Shown here piece after piece: positions 1-6,331 of a DNA stretch of 33,947 nt. Under the pieces are notes generated by a model. It was not told where the DNA came from. It did no database searches and saw only the letters and a list, made by a program, of their open reading frames with translations. Where the stretch lies: positions 1 through 33,947 of the IMG/VR virus record IMGVR_UViG_3300028008_002405. One strand, 5' to 3'. The stretch is from a virus. Each line of letters opens with the position of its first letter. The stretch's first letter is position 1. Made by a program: the position numbers and the translations under genes.

Positions 1-220
1 GAATTATATGAATTAACAATTAATCTTCGACTATTTCAAGAGTTCTTCTCATTAATTTTGCACTGCAATCGCTTTATAATGCATTGCAAATATATAAACA
101 CTCTGTTTTTCAGACATATAATAAAACGAATAAAAGGTAATACCAACGCGGAATCATAAACCTGACACTTTCCGGCCCACTGGAATCACAAATTGAATAT
201 GAGACTCTGATAATTCAATC

Positions 221-260
221 AAAAAGAACTCTTCCGGTAAATATATACGCAGAAGAGTCC
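221..260 (-). terminator. Rho-independent terminator of the alcohol dehydrogenase/aldo-keto reductase operon
   Basis: On the minus strand a 9-bp stem (GGACTCTTC paired with GAAGAGTTC, one G-U pair) with a 17-nt loop is followed by five T residues. It lies directly downstream of the leftward reductase stop codon at 277, where a terminator is expected. The rest of 1-220 is AT-rich and I see no gene in it. Confidence 0.75.
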
Positions 261-276
261 TCATTATCCTTTATTC

Positions 277-1290
277 CTATTTTGTGATCGTCCCGTCCAG
301 ATCCCACAGATCTTCCCAGCCTTTTGCCCCGGCCCAAAGGAATACCTGGCCTTTTACCAGGCGGCAGTTCTTGTCGGCAAGGCGGATCTTCTCCATCTCC
401 TCCTCTGTGAGCGGGTCCTCAGTGGTGCATTTCAGATTGCTGATATACTGTGGCTCCTTCACGGAGAAGGGAATCGGCACCTGCCCGCGCTGTACCGCCC
501 ATTTTAAACACACAACCGCCGGATGTACCTGATGTGCCTGGGCAATTTCCAGGATTTCCGGCATCTGGGTATCCGCAATATCCTCAGAGGTTCTGTCGCG
601 CTCCGGGCGTGAGGGCGAGCCAATGGGACAATAACCGATAGGCACAATATTGTGCTCCTGTGCGTACGCAAACAATTCCGGCTGCTGAAAGCCCGGATGC
701 AGCTCCATCTCAATGGCAGCCGGCTGTACTCTGCACAGGGGAAGCACTGCTTCCAATTTCGGTATGGTCATATTAGACATACCGATATGGCGCACGAGGC
801 CTTCTTCCAAAAGCTGTTCACACTGTCTCCACACACTCATAAACTCCTCTGTGGAAAACGGCCTGGAATCCGGGTTTCTGGAATCCCCGTCACAGCCGGG
901 TGCATGGTAATTTGGAAATGGCCAGTGTACAAAGTACAGATCCAGGTAATCCAGGCCCAGATCCGCAAGGCTCTGCTTACAGGATGCTATGACCTCCCCA
1001 TCCCCGTGCATGTCATTCCACACTTTTCCGGTGATAAACAGTTCCTCTCTCTTTACAACTTGATCATCAAAGAGCCTCCCAAGGACAGCACCGATTTCTT
1101 TCTCGTTCTGGTAAACAGAAGCGCAGTCTATAAGGCGATATCCGCTTTCCACGGCACCATATACGGCATTTGATACCTGCTCTGCAGAATATTTATCAGA
1201 ACCAAAGGTACCGATACCCATAGCGGGCATCCTGGTACCTGTATATAAAGTTCTGTAAGGCACTTTTGCCGGATCTACTCCTTTCCCCAT
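277..1290 (-). CDS. Aldo/keto reductase
   Basis: NAD(P)H-dependent cytosolic oxidoreductase of the aldo/keto reductase superfamily, reducing aldehydes or ketones to alcohols. It is 337 aa from the chosen start. The (beta/alpha)8 signature is visible: the N-terminal strand with MGIGTFG, and the catalytic tetrad Asp55 and Tyr60 (in RLIDCASVY), Lys89 (FITGKVW) and His122 (YFVHWPFPN). I chose the ATG at 1290 because AAAGGTAGG lies just upstream and the upstream gene stops at 1298, leaving a 7-nt gap. A longer in-frame ATG at 1398 would overlap that gene by about 100 nt and is unlikely. It is co-transcribed with the alcohol dehydrogenase, which suggests a shared carbonyl/alcohol or sugar-alcohol substrate. 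The substrate cannot be read from the sequence. Confidence 0.93.
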   Translation of the reverse strand: MGKGVDPAKVPYRTLYTGTRMPAMGIGTFGSDKYSAEQVSNAVYGAVESGYRLIDCASVYQNEKEIGAVLGRLFDDQVVKREELFITGKVWNDMHGDGEVIASCKQSLADLGLDYLDLYFVHWPFPNYHAPGCDGDSRNPDSRPFSTEEFMSVWRQCEQLLEEGLVRHIGMSNMTIPKLEAVLPLCRVQPAAIEMELHPGFQQPELFAYAQEHNIVPIGYCPIGSPSRPERDRTSEDIADTQMPEILEIAQAHQVHPAVVCLKWAVQRGQVPIPFSVKEPQYISNLKCTTEDPLTEEEMEKIRLADKNCRLVKGQVFLWAGAKGWEDLWDLDGTITK

Positions 1291-1297
1291 AATAAAC

Positions 1298-2380
1298 CTA
1301 CCTTTCATCCTGGCTGCCGAAAACAACCGCAACTTTGCCGCACTGTCCGCCTGCCATAAGCTTATAGGCCTCACCTGCCCTCTCGATGGGGAATTCATCC
1401 GTAATTAAATCTTCCGGATGGATATTCCAACGCACCAGACGCTCAACCAACTCTTCCATTCTCCACAGACTTGTCACCCAAGAACCATAAATGGTCTTCT
1501 GTCCGTGAATAATATCCGGGCTTGGATTGAAGGTACAGGTTCCGCCCTCTCCAACGAATGCAATTTTGCCCCACTCTCTTGTGGCACGGATAGCAAGCTG
1601 ACGACCTGCATCATTGGCACTGGCATCAATGGCACGTTCTACACCGTGTCCTCCGGTCACTTCCAAAATCTCGTCCAGGGTATTCTCGCCCGGTTTGAAC
1701 ACATGGTCCACAAGTCCCAGTTTCTTAGCCAGGTCAATGCGGTAATCATTCATTTCCACGCCGATCAATCGATTCGCTCCCAGTGCTTTGGCAAGCATGA
1801 GTGCTGCCAGGCCTACAGGGCCAAGTCCTGTCACCAAAACCGCGTCATTTCCGCTGATACCGATCTTTTCAATCGCCTCATAAACCGTACCGAATCCGCA
1901 GGCTACCTGTGCACCGTCTTTGTATGTCAGTTCATCCGGCAGGGCGATCAGGTCTTTTTCTTCTGCCAGTATGTACGGGGCCATACCGCCGTTTCTCTGC
2001 CAGCCGTACGCCTGACGGAATTTGCTCTTACAGGAAATGTAATATCCTCTGCGGCAGTCATTACACACACCGCATCCGGAAATGTGATATACGATCACCC
2101 TGTCACCCTTTTTGAATCTGCGGAGGCCTTCGCCCTCCTCCACGATAACACCGCAGGGCTCATGGCCTGCCACCATGCCCGGAATATATCCCTCCGGCCC
2201 TTTTCCCACGTGTTCCCTGTAAATGCAGCGGATATCACTGCCGCAGATCGTAGTTGCCTTTGTCTGGATCAATACCTGTCCGTGACCCGGTTTCTGAACA
2301 TCGAACTCCTTCATTTCCACAGAGCTGTTGCCCGGAAGTATTGCGCCTGCCATCTTTTTCGGAAGCATTTTTACTGCCAT
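1298..2380 (-). CDS. Zinc-dependent alcohol/polyol dehydrogenase (MDR family)
   Basis: Medium-chain zinc alcohol dehydrogenase that oxidises an alcohol or polyol with NAD(P)+. It is 360 aa from the chosen start. Catalytic zinc ligands Cys46 (ICGSD) and His73-Glu74 (AGHEPCG) are present. The structural zinc lobe has the full CxxCxxCx7C spacing (Cys103, 106, 109, 117). A Rossmann glycine motif GLGPVGL follows near residue 190. The start at 2380 has GGGAGGAC about 8 nt upstream; the longer ATG at 2401 lies upstream of that site. It is the first gene of a two-gene leftward operon with the aldo/keto reductase. The Leloir-like pairing of two oxidoreductases suggests sugar-alcohol interconversion, but that is inference. 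Confidence 0.93.
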   Translation of the reverse strand: MAVKMLPKKMAGAILPGNSSVEMKEFDVQKPGHGQVLIQTKATTICGSDIRCIYREHVGKGPEGYIPGMVAGHEPCGVIVEEGEGLRRFKKGDRVIVYHISGCGVCNDCRRGYYISCKSKFRQAYGWQRNGGMAPYILAEEKDLIALPDELTYKDGAQVACGFGTVYEAIEKIGISGNDAVLVTGLGPVGLAALMLAKALGANRLIGVEMNDYRIDLAKKLGLVDHVFKPGENTLDEILEVTGGHGVERAIDASANDAGRQLAIRATREWGKIAFVGEGGTCTFNPSPDIIHGQKTIYGSWVTSLWRMEELVERLVRWNIHPEDLITDEFPIERAGEAYKLMAGGQCGKVAVVFGSQDER

Positions 2381-2684
2381 AATTGTTGTCCTCCCAACCA
2401 TGAATTCCAGCGTTTGTGCTGTTTCTTATTTGTCCTTATTATACCATTCTGCGGGAAGGTTATTAGAGATATCTGCGACACCTTGAAATCTTTCATGTCG
2501 TGTTTTCGTATATTTTAAAGTTAAATCCTGTGACGACAGCCGGTCCGTGCATAGATGTCCTTTACATATCCTAATATGACAAAACTGTAAGATATTCTTT
2601 GAATTTGTAAGGTAAATCGATGGCAGACATCTCTGCCATGCTCTATAATCATCACTGTAAAACACATATTACGGAGGATTTGAA
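2381..2684. promoter_or_regulatory. Divergent intergenic region between the dehydrogenase operon and traX-like gene
   Basis: This stretch separates two divergent genes and should hold both promoters. On the minus strand an extended -10, TGGTATAAT, lies at 2438-2446 upstream of the dehydrogenase, with no good -35. On the plus strand a clear ACGGAGGA ribosome-binding site precedes the ATG at 2685. The 79-aa minus-strand open frame here has no ribosome-binding site and no recognisable motif, so I do not call it a gene. Confidence 0.45.
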
Positions 2685-3548
2685 ATGAACGAAGCTGCAG
2701 CTATAAATAAGACAGGCGCCGCCAAATGGGGATTTACGTCCTACTCCCTGAAAGTTCTGGCGCTTCTGCTGATGACACTTGACCATATTTATTATTATTT
2801 GGGAAGCGGAATCCTTCCGATCCCACATATCTTCACCCTGCTTGGCCGGATTTCCGCACCGCTGTTTCTGTTTGCCATGGCAGAGGGGTTTTCACACACA
2901 CATGACAGGATGGCATATCTCAAGAGGCTGTATCTTGCATCTGTACTCATGTCAGTGGGCAATGACCTGGTCAATTCCTTTCTTCCGCACCCAAATGGTG
3001 CCATGGTCATTAACGGCATGTTTGCCACCTTATTTATTGTGGGCCTTTATATCTGGGCCATCGAATTGTTATTGGGAAATATAAAAAAGAAAAATTGGAA
3101 AAACATAGGGATTGCACTGGCTATGCTGCTCATTCCCATAGGTTCAGGTATTGGGATCACTCTGTACATGGGAAATACCGCATCAGTTTCACCCATCGGA
3201 AGGATTGTATTCCAGGCCCTGTATACTTTGGTGCCGTCACCGATTTTTGTGGAAGGCTCTGTTTACTGGGTGTTCCTTGGAATCGGCTTTTATTTTCTCA
3301 GAAATAAGAAAATCGGTCTCTCTGTCTTCTATGTACTTATGTCGGGATTCTTCTTCTTTACCGCAGCCGGCGAAGGAATGACCTATGAGAATCTGTTCAT
3401 CCTGAATGACCAGTGGTTTATGGTCCTCTCCCTACCTTTTATCCTGCTTTACAGCGGACAGCGGGGAAAGAAAATGAAATACTTTTTCTATATGTATTAC
3501 CCGCTGCACGTATACGTGCTTGTACTACTGGCCAGACTTTTGGCCTGA
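2685..3548 (+). CDS. TraX-family integral membrane protein
   Basis: A 287-aa polytopic membrane protein resembling the TraX family (named after the F-pilin N-acetylation protein). The LKVLALLLMTLDHIYYYL segment at residues 24-41 is the typical first helix with a conserved Asp-His. It is followed by the family-like GRISAPLFLFAMAEGFSHT stretch around residues 54-72. About eight hydrophobic segments follow, and the C-terminal MKYFFYMYYPLHVYVL segment is also typical. In Firmicutes, TraX-family proteins occur widely outside conjugation systems and are thought to be membrane acyltransferases; the acceptor is unknown here. It has a strong ribosome-binding site, stands alone as a rightward unit, and is followed by its own terminator at 3597. 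Confidence 0.88.
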   Translation: MNEAAAINKTGAAKWGFTSYSLKVLALLLMTLDHIYYYLGSGILPIPHIFTLLGRISAPLFLFAMAEGFSHTHDRMAYLKRLYLASVLMSVGNDLVNSFLPHPNGAMVINGMFATLFIVGLYIWAIELLLGNIKKKNWKNIGIALAMLLIPIGSGIGITLYMGNTASVSPIGRIVFQALYTLVPSPIFVEGSVYWVFLGIGFYFLRNKKIGLSVFYVLMSGFFFFTAAGEGMTYENLFILNDQWFMVLSLPFILLYSGQRGKKMKYFFYMYYPLHVYVLVLLARLLA

Positions 3549-3596
3549 CACCGGACTGACTCTCGGTCTGACCGGAAAAATTATATCATGAGCAAA

Positions 3597-3657
3597 AGAG
3601 ACCTTATCCAAAAGACAGTATAATATCACGGCTGCCTTTGATAAGGTCTCTTTTTTT
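3597..3657 (+). terminator. Strong intrinsic terminator after the traX-like gene
   Basis: A perfect 12-bp stem, AGAGACCTTATC (3597-3608) with GATAAGGTCTCT (3640-3651), is followed by a run of seven T. The 31-nt loop is unusually long. It lies between the rightward traX-like gene and the convergent 3' end of the M23 gene and may serve both directions, since TTTTG follows the stem on the minus strand. Confidence 0.85.
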
Positions 3658-3677
3658 CACAATCCTGGCGGCTCAGC

Positions 3678-4166
3678 TCACGGCTTCTCCGAATCCGTGC
3701 CTGCTGCCGGCTGCTCCTTTGCAGTCTTCAAATACTCCAAAGCCTCCGGGTCCTTCATCTGGAGCATTCTTGACCACTCCTTTGTGGCATCATCCCTGAC
3801 CACCTCTGACTGGTTCTTATACAAAAATTTTACCAATTCATAGACATCCACCCAGATTTCATGATTCCCTTCCCTCTGGGACTCGTCAAAGATAAGCTGC
3901 AGTCCAAAATGCAGATGGGTCGTGTCAATATTATTCACATTTTCCTTTGCGCTGTATCCTGTTCGTCCCATATAGCCCACAACATCCCCGGCCTGAACAA
4001 CACTGCCCACTTCCAAGGATTTGCAGTACGGAAAGTTCTGACGCAGGTGGGCGTAATAATAATATCGTCTGCCGTCAAAGCTGCTGATACCCAGACGCCA
4101 TCCTCCGTACTGGTTCCATCCCATAGCTGATACATAGCCGGATTCTACAGCTATGATCGGTGTTCC
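3678..4166 (-). pseudogene. M23 (LytM-type) metallopeptidase, 3' part only
   Basis: The readable homology begins at TGTPIIAVESGYV (near 4163) and runs to the stop at 3678. It contains the beta-rich LytM core, the GGWRLGISS and YYYYAHLR strands, GDVVGYMGRTGYS, and the second zinc motif HxH in THLHFGL. The first zinc-ligand motif (H-x3-D), which should lie 10-25 residues upstream, is missing. The frame continues upstream to about 4370, but that part (CSECQGNIVLYFIL and upstream) does not resemble an M23 protein and overlaps the SOS-type promoter on the other strand. The protein would have hydrolysed peptidoglycan cross-bridges. The clean loss of the 5' half next to phage DNA suggests disruption by prophage integration rather than slow decay. 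Confidence 0.7.
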
Positions 4167-4185
4167 TGTCAGGATAAAATATAGA
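4145..4185. other. Probable left prophage attachment junction (attL)
   Basis: M23 homology in the leftward host gene stops near 4165. From about 4190 rightwards the sequence is promoter and small-ORF DNA typical of a prophage edge, followed by lysis, tail and head genes in one orientation. The junction is inferred from that boundary. The second copy of the core (attR) is beyond the window, so the core sequence and its exact extent cannot be defined here. Confidence 0.5.
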
Positions 4186-4196
4186 ACAATATTCCC

Positions 4197-4248
4197 TTGA
4201 CACTCCGAACATATATTCGTATAATTAAGCCATACAAACATTTGTTCT
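4197..4248 (+). promoter_or_regulatory. Consensus sigma-A promoter with LexA-like boxes
   Basis: A perfect -35 TTGACA (4197-4202) and perfect -10 TATAAT (4220-4225) are separated by exactly 17 nt. The spacer holds CGAACATATATTCG (4206-4219), one base from the Firmicute LexA consensus CGAACATATGTTCG. A second, weaker box CAAACATTTGTTCT lies at 4235-4248. A LexA dimer there would block RNA polymerase, so the promoter should be silent until DNA damage. It drives the 60-aa ORF at 4269. Confidence 0.75.
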
Positions 4249-4268
4249 GTTTTTAAGAGGTGATGCGT

Positions 4269-4451
4269 ATGAAGAATATTATTTATGAGAATCACGACGC
4301 TTTTCTTTTGTATCAGGCCGCTCTTGAACGTAATCCTGATTTGCAAGCACATGGAAGTATATCCGTACAATATGCTCTCTATTTATATTATAAGGCATAT
4401 CCTGAGGAGCGCCCCATAGGATATAGATACAAGCGGCATATGTCTGCATAA
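4269..4451 (+). CDS. Small protein under a LexA-type promoter, function unknown
   Basis: A 60-aa protein. I chose the ATG at 4269 because AAGAGG at 4255-4260 lies 8 nt upstream; the ATG at 4263 is only 2 nt from that site. It is rich in Tyr (YALYLYYKAYPEE, IGYRYKRH), has no hydrophobic segment long enough to span a membrane, and ends in a basic tail. I do not recognise the family. It sits at the extreme left end of the prophage, opposite in orientation to the structural genes, behind a promoter that carries LexA-like boxes. This suggests a damage-induced role, for example in excision, cell-cycle delay or modification of a host factor, but nothing in the sequence decides between these. Confidence 0.6.
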   Translation: MKNIIYENHDAFLLYQAALERNPDLQAHGSISVQYALYLYYKAYPEERPIGYRYKRHMSA

Positions 4452-4477
4452 TGTCGAAAATTGTCTATGAGTATTTG

Positions 4478-4506
4478 TTGCCACTTTATCTGTTATACAG
4501 TAAAAT
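4478..4506 (+). promoter_or_regulatory. Promoter reading into the structured RNA
   Basis: TTGCCA (4478-4483) and TAAAAT (4501-4506) are separated by exactly 17 nt. The expected transcription start is about 4512-4514, a few bases before the first hairpin of the RNA candidate at 4518. This fit between promoter and first helix supports an independent transcript. Confidence 0.5.
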
Positions 4507-4512
4507 GATATT

Positions 4513-4815
4513 GTAAACAGAGGTATGGGTAACCTCTGTTCGGCATGATCGACCGGTACTGTTATGGTGCCGGTCATTTTGCGTATAAGCGTACGTCCTG
4601 CCCCGCAGAGGCTTATACGGGCAGTTACGTTGCCAGCGCCGGATAACTGCACCGGGGCGTGATCGGGGTTGACGGGTGACCGGCCTGCAGTATCGTCATA
4701 GGCAGGTACGACGGTATCGCAGGTACTTGTGGCTTGCAAGCCAATGGGCCGCCAGGGGAGTTGCACCCCTGGTACGCTGTCCGGCCCTTCACCCGGTATT
4801 TCCTAATCGGGATGG
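4513..4815 (+). ncRNA. Candidate structured non-coding RNA of unknown class
   Basis: About 300 nt, clearly GC-richer than its flanks, with no convincing ORF and many perfect helices. Simple hairpins are 4518-4524/4532-4538 (7 bp) and 4551-4559/4567-4575 (9 bp, one G-U). A 9-bp helix 4582-4590/4611-4619 interlocks with CTGCCC 4598-4603 pairing to GGGCAG 4619-4624, an H-type pseudoknot. The alternative GCAGTTA/TAACTGC helix (4621-4627/4644-4650) competes with it. A long-range helix 4673-4679/4789-4795 (7 bp) closes a multi-arm junction. Its arms are 4684-4697/4710-4723, the palindrome 4731-4742, and 4746-4758/4766-4787 with an inner 7-bp perfect hairpin. The G-U pairs favour the plus strand. 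The architecture is compatible with large phage or transposon RNAs such as HEARO/OMEGA, but I cannot confirm the class. Confidence 0.6.
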
Positions 4816-4819
4816 CACA

Positions 4820-4963
4820 CTATACTGGAAAGGGTTGCTGATGCTCCTCTTCCCATTCCATTTCCATCTCATATAATTTTTCAATCCATTCTATATAATT
4901 CATACTTTTAGGCTTCTTTACCTTAAAAAATTTTTCCAAGGCTGTTATTCTGGCCCCAATCAT
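4820..4963 (-). CDS. Small acidic phage protein, 47 aa
   Basis: The ORF starts at ATG 4963 with AAAGGAG 6 nt upstream and encodes 47 aa. A basic N-terminal half (KFFKVKKPKS) is followed by a strongly acidic helix (EKLYEMEMEWEEEHQQ). There is no signal peptide and no membrane segment. The good ribosome-binding site and charge pattern suggest a real gene; the function is unknown. A GC-rich hairpin (4976-4982/4991-4997) lies immediately 5' of its ribosome-binding site and could affect translation. Its stop codon abuts the 3' side of the structured RNA on the opposite strand. Confidence 0.6.
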   Translation of the reverse strand: MIGARITALEKFFKVKKPKSMNYIEWIEKLYEMEMEWEEEHQQPFPV

Positions 4964-5008
4964 AATACTCCTTTCCCGGCGCATAACCGGGCGCCGGTCC
5001 GGTGCTTC

Positions 5009-5101
5009 CTATTTGCATTTCCGGTCTTTGAGTAACACTACAATGATTCCTGTGCTGACAATGATCTGCACGACGTCTAAAATAATTTCTATGATTGCCA
5101 T
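5009..5101 (-). CDS. Possible 30-aa hydrophobic peptide
   Basis: Thirty residues starting MAIIEIILDVVQIIV form one continuous hydrophobic helix ending in a basic tail (LLKDRKCK). This is the layout of holin-like or type I toxin-like membrane peptides. No Shine-Dalgarno sequence precedes the ATG at 5101, which weakens the call. It lies between a 38-aa peptide of similar design and the 47-aa ORF, downstream of a hairpin at 5133-5160, so expression might depend on readthrough. Confidence 0.4.
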   Translation of the reverse strand: MAIIEIILDVVQIIVSTGIIVVLLKDRKCK

Positions 5102-5132
5102 ACTTGACAATGGGCAAAGAAAACGATATCCT

Positions 5133-5160
5133 TATTTTAAGGGAAGGGGCTTTCGCCCCC
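5133..5160 (-). terminator. Possible terminator after the 38-aa membrane peptide
   Basis: On the minus strand GGGGC-GAAA-GCCCC (5155-5159/5146-5150) forms a tight tetraloop hairpin followed by TTCCCTTAAAAT. The T-run is interrupted, so termination may be partial. Confidence 0.45.
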
Positions 5161-5165
5161 GCCCC

Positions 5166-5282
5166 CTAATCTAGCAGATGATTGATTAAATCAATCAGGG
5201 CTTGGATTAGTTGGATTGTTGCGGTAATGAGAAGGATGCTTGCGAGGCGTTTCTCATTGCCGCTTTTCTTTTTCTTCCCCAT
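5166..5282 (-). CDS. Holin-like/toxin-like small membrane peptide, 38 aa
   Basis: Thirty-eight residues: a very basic N-terminus (MGKKKKSGNEKR) followed by an amphipathic to hydrophobic helix (LASILLITATIQLIQALIDL). It has an excellent AAAGGAGGTGA ribosome-binding site and a perfect consensus promoter (TTGACA-17-TATAAT) directly upstream. Peptides of this design in Firmicute prophages are usually annotated as putative holin-like toxins. Such expression strength for a membrane-active peptide would need repression. The divergently transcribed HTH protein at 5436 is the obvious candidate, since symmetric motifs occupy both promoter spacers. The toxin role is inference. Confidence 0.65.
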   Translation of the reverse strand: MGKKKKSGNEKRLASILLITATIQLIQALIDLINHLLD

Positions 5283-5308
5283 TGTTCTCACCTCCTTTCT
5301 ATGATTAC

Positions 5309-5413
5309 ATTATACACTAATAAGTGTCACATGTCAATACTTTAATTTCACTTTTTTATTTCTTTTTAAACTCATATATTTATATTGACATTTAAAAGTG
5401 TATCATTTACACT
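5309..5413. promoter_or_regulatory. Divergent promoter pair with inverted-repeat operators
   Basis: Leftward promoter: -35 TTGACA (minus strand, 5332-5337), 17-nt spacer, -10 TATAAT (5309-5314). Rightward promoter: TTGACA (5385-5390), 17-nt spacer, TACACT (5408-5413). The leftward spacer holds ACACT-AATA-AGTGT (5314-5327). The rightward spacer and -10 hold AGTGTA-TCATT-TACACT (5397-5413). Both use the half-site AGTGT, though in opposite relative orientation. This suggests control of both promoters by one dimeric regulator, most simply the HTH protein encoded at 5436. Confidence 0.7.
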
Positions 5414-5435
5414 GTAATTAACAGGAGGTGTTATC

Positions 5436-5651
5436 ATGTTAACTGTATCAGAAAAAGTCAGGGTTTTATTAGATAGAAAAAAAATGACTGTAGGAGATTT
5501 GGCTGATAGACTGGGCGTGACAAGACAAAATTTGAGTAATAAACTTACAAGAAATAATTTTGCTGAAAATGATATAGCCAAATTAGCAGATGCATTGAAT
5601 TGCGATTTTGAGATTAGATTCACAGATAGAGATACAAATGATTTTATTTAA
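5436..5651 (+). CDS. Small HTH (Cro/CI-type) DNA-binding regulator
   Basis: A 71-aa single-domain helix-turn-helix protein. The DNA-binding core is MTVGDLADRLGVTRQNLSNK at residues 18-37, with the recognition helix VTRQNLSNKL, and the fold continues through AKLADALNCDFEIRF. It has an ACAGGAGGTG ribosome-binding site. Size and sequence match stand-alone XRE-family regulators rather than a full lysogeny repressor. It is divergent from the 38-aa membrane peptide and its own promoter contains an inverted repeat, so autoregulation plus repression of the peptide is likely. It stands far from the early genes, which argues against it being the main CI repressor. Confidence 0.85.
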   Translation: MLTVSEKVRVLLDRKKMTVGDLADRLGVTRQNLSNKLTRNNFAENDIAKLADALNCDFEIRFTDRDTNDFI

Positions 5652-5656
5652 ACACC

Positions 5657-5685
5657 AGCCCCGGCTCATCACCGGGGCTATTATT
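5657..5685 (+). terminator. Terminator hairpin after the HTH gene
   Basis: AGCCCCGG (5657-5664) and CCGGGGCT (5672-5679) form a perfect 8-bp stem with a 7-nt loop, followed by ATTATTATG. The T content after the stem is modest, but its place 5 nt after the stop codon fits a terminator. Confidence 0.6.
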
Positions 5686-5723
5686 ATGCCACTAACTCGA
5701 CGTCGAGCCGGATCACAGCATCA

Positions 5724-5790
5724 CTATTTAAGTGCACCGGAACTGTCGGTATAACACATCTTGCCGGACTTGTCCACGTAGTAGACCTTT
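5724..5790 (-). pseudogene. Detached C-terminal tail of a phage lysin
   Basis: Minus-strand translation reads KVYYVDKSGKMCYTDSSGAL and ends at TAG 5724. It is the counterpart of the last residues of the intact lysin at 6332 (YYVDKQGRMCYTDSSGRL), diverged at many third positions. There is no start or upstream lysin sequence: the preceding bases belong to the end of the 132-aa ORF. It is a remnant of a second lysin 3' end, left by recombination or by insertion of the DNA between 5790 and 6331. Confidence 0.75.
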
Positions 5791-5801
5791 TGTTTCCTGC
5801 A

Positions 5802-6200
5802 TTATTCTATTTTGAATAATCTTCTACCAATAACAACCCCGTGATCCAGAGCTTCATTGGGACTTTGATTTTCATATGCTATTTTAATTTCAAATCTATA
5901 ATACCCTCTATGGAATTCAAATGGCTTAGGGAACTTAGTTGTAAATAGCAGCTGTATCTTTCCACTTTCTCTTGTAGTAAAGTACCCCAAACAATACATT
6001 GATCCATCATCACCTTCTATATTCTCTTGTACCATATTAATCCAAAAAGTATATTTTTCAGGAAATTCTATGGTACCATCAAGAGCTAATACTAGGCTTA
6101 AACCAAGAGATGCCTTTTCAAGCAAAAAGCAACTAGTACAACGAAAATCATATATGTACCATATGGCATAAGATTTATTCACAAGAGCACTGCTCAACAC
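5802..6200 (-). CDS. Hypothetical protein of unknown function, possibly 5'-truncated
   Basis: Up to 132 aa in markedly AT-rich DNA, unlike its lysis-gene neighbours. It looks beta-rich (LGLSLVLALDGTIEFPEKYTFWINMV, then GYYRFEIKIAY) with no membrane segment or catalytic motif I can name. The only upstream starts are GTG or TTG codons near 6200 without a ribosome-binding site. In another frame upstream, at about 6265-6285, there is a phrase IIAPSACFYLQV that could be the original N-terminus, which would imply a frameshift. It sits between the intact lysin and a detached lysin tail, so it is probably an acquired cargo gene, now perhaps degraded. Confidence 0.4.
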   Translation of the reverse strand: MLSSALVNKSYAIWYIYDFRCTSCFLLEKASLGLSLVLALDGTIEFPEKYTFWINMVQENIEGDDGSMYCLGYFTTRESGKIQLLFTTKFPKPFEFHRGYYRFEIKIAYENQSPNEALDHGVVIGRRLFKIE

Positions 6201-6331
6201 AGATGCAGACGTAGCGAGCTACACATAGGCTTTTTGAATAGTGTACTTGTAGATAAAAGCAAGCAGATGGTGCAATTATTTGATATTCGTTGTACTTGAT
6301 AAATATTTTATAGCCCTAATCAAATTTATTA

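Noticed and set aside
1298-1398. Longer N-terminus of the aldo/keto reductase (start at 1398)
   Set aside because: It would overlap the dehydrogenase gene by about 100 nt and lacks family-like residues; the AAAGGTAGG site supports the ATG at 1290.
1418-2518. Long plus-strand open frame (366 codons) through the dehydrogenase region
   Set aside because: It is the antisense shadow of the alcohol dehydrogenase, with no ribosome-binding site and no recognisable domain; the minus-strand frame carries all catalytic residues.
4923-5117. 64-codon minus-strand frame overlapping the 30- and 47-aa ORFs
   Set aside because: It starts at TTG without a ribosome-binding site and runs through a GC-rich hairpin; the alternative frames have better starts and composition.
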